DNA from: an uncultured Kiloniellales bacterium
GTDB lineage: Bacteria > Pseudomonadota > Alphaproteobacteria > Kiloniellales > JAKSDN01
DNA length: 6,287 bases
NCBI GenBank assembly: GCA_937974415.1
Contig: CALJXB010000262.1
Coordinates: 1-6,287 of the forward strand
Direction: 5' to 3'
Shown here: in pieces, positions 5,860-6,287 of the stretch
Layout of the letters: each line of letters opens with the position of its first letter
How positions within the stretch are numbered: the stretch's first letter is position 1
The notes under the pieces: model-generated
What the model saw: the letters and a program-made list of their open reading frames with translations, nothing else
Told to the model about the DNA's origin: nothing
Database searches by the model: none
Position numbers and translations under genes: made by a program

Positions 5860-6287
5860 ATGCGCATCAGACACATGGCCGCAAAGGCTCTCGTCCCATT
5901 CCTCCTGGCCGCCCTGCTCGTCGGTCCCGCCTGGCCGCAGACCCCGGACGGACGGCTCGAGGACTTCCTCGCCGCGAAACACAGCGCCTACCGCTATTAC
6001 CGCTCCGCCTGGTTCTACCTGCGCACCGGCAACGTCGACCTGGCGGCCTTGGAGCTGAGCGTCTTCGTCGCGGGCTGGGACGAGATCCGCTCGCGCTTCG
6101 CCGCGGCGCCGCCGGGGGCCTTCGCCGACGATCCTCTGTGGCGCGAGGACCTGGCCGAGATCGCCAGGCTCGCCGCCGCCGGAATGACCGAATTGGAAGC
6201 CGCCGACCCCGAGGCCGCAAAGGCCTCGCTCGCGCCTATCCCGCGCATCATGGCGGACATGCGGGCCCGCAACGGCGTCGTCACCTT
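5860..6287 (+). CDS. Exported helical protein of unknown function (5' part, truncated by window end)
   Basis: I do not recognise this gene. The frame is open from the ATG to the window end (142 codons and 2 bases). Residues 1-27 look like a Sec signal peptide: positive residues (RIRH, K9), a Leu/Ala core and a likely cleavage around AWPQ. The mature part is almost wholly alpha-helical by composition, with YYRSAWFYLRTGNVDLAALEL (46-66) resembling a TPR helix pair and later Ala/Glu/Leu-rich helices. A four-helix bundle of the cytochrome b562/c' type is another reading; no CxxCH is present so far. No strong Shine-Dalgarno precedes the ATG; Met6 (5875) is an alternative start that retains the hydrophobic core. 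It follows the membrane synthase-like gene by 44 bases on the same strand, so it is probably co-transcribed and acts in the periplasm. Confidence 0.7.
   Translation, partial: MRIRHMAAKALVPFLLAALLVGPAWPQTPDGRLEDFLAAKHSAYRYYRSAWFYLRTGNVDLAALELSVFVAGWDEIRSRFAAAPPGAFADDPLWREDLAEIARLAAAGMTELEAADPEAAKASLAPIPRIMADMRARNGVVT

Noticed and set aside
1..6287. CRISPR array, tRNA or rRNA gene, prophage or insertion sequence
   Set aside because: I saw no regularly spaced repeats, no tRNA-like cloverleaf arms, no rRNA-like stretch and no transposase or phage gene. The window is almost fully covered by ordinary coding sequence.

Overview
The window is a high-GC proteobacterial sulfur-oxidation locus with two divergent gene sets. 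Strong GC bias at third codon positions, diheme SoxA, the soxX-Y-Z-A gene order and Tat-exported SoxY and flavocytochrome subunits suggest a chemotrophic or phototrophic alphaproteobacterium (Rhodospirillales-like). That placement is inferred from gene content and is not certain.

Minus strand (reading right to left from about 2446 to 12): soxX, soxY, soxZ and soxA, tightly spaced (gaps of 69, 20 and 40 bases), ending at a hairpin with a weak T-rich tail just after soxA. Together they encode the SoxAX cytochrome, which attaches thiosulfate oxidatively to a carrier cysteine, and the SoxYZ carrier, whose GGCGG C-terminus bears that cysteine. No soxB follows soxA before the hairpin, so the rest of the pathway must be encoded elsewhere or beyond the window.

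Centre (2329-2585): a 257-base divergent intergenic region with a short AT-rich island (about 2448-2480). It holds a sigma70-like promoter for soxX, an extended -10 promoter for the rightward genes, and two dyads overlapping both. This looks like a shared control point.

Plus strand (2586 to the end): a small monoheme cytochrome c and a Tat-exported FCSD flavoprotein, overlapping by ATGA. They form a flavocytochrome c sulfide dehydrogenase (FccAB; also called SoxEF in Sox clusters). After 48 bases comes an integral membrane protein with a spermidine-synthase-like domain whose polyamine-site acidic residues are mostly lost. My topology reading puts that domain in the periplasm, alongside the Sox and Fcc proteins. 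Next is the start of an exported helical protein of unknown function, cut by the window end.

The conventional part is a periplasmic thiosulfate/sulfide oxidation module. The least explained part is the membrane synthase-like protein and the exported protein after it, probably co-transcribed with the sulfide dehydrogenase.
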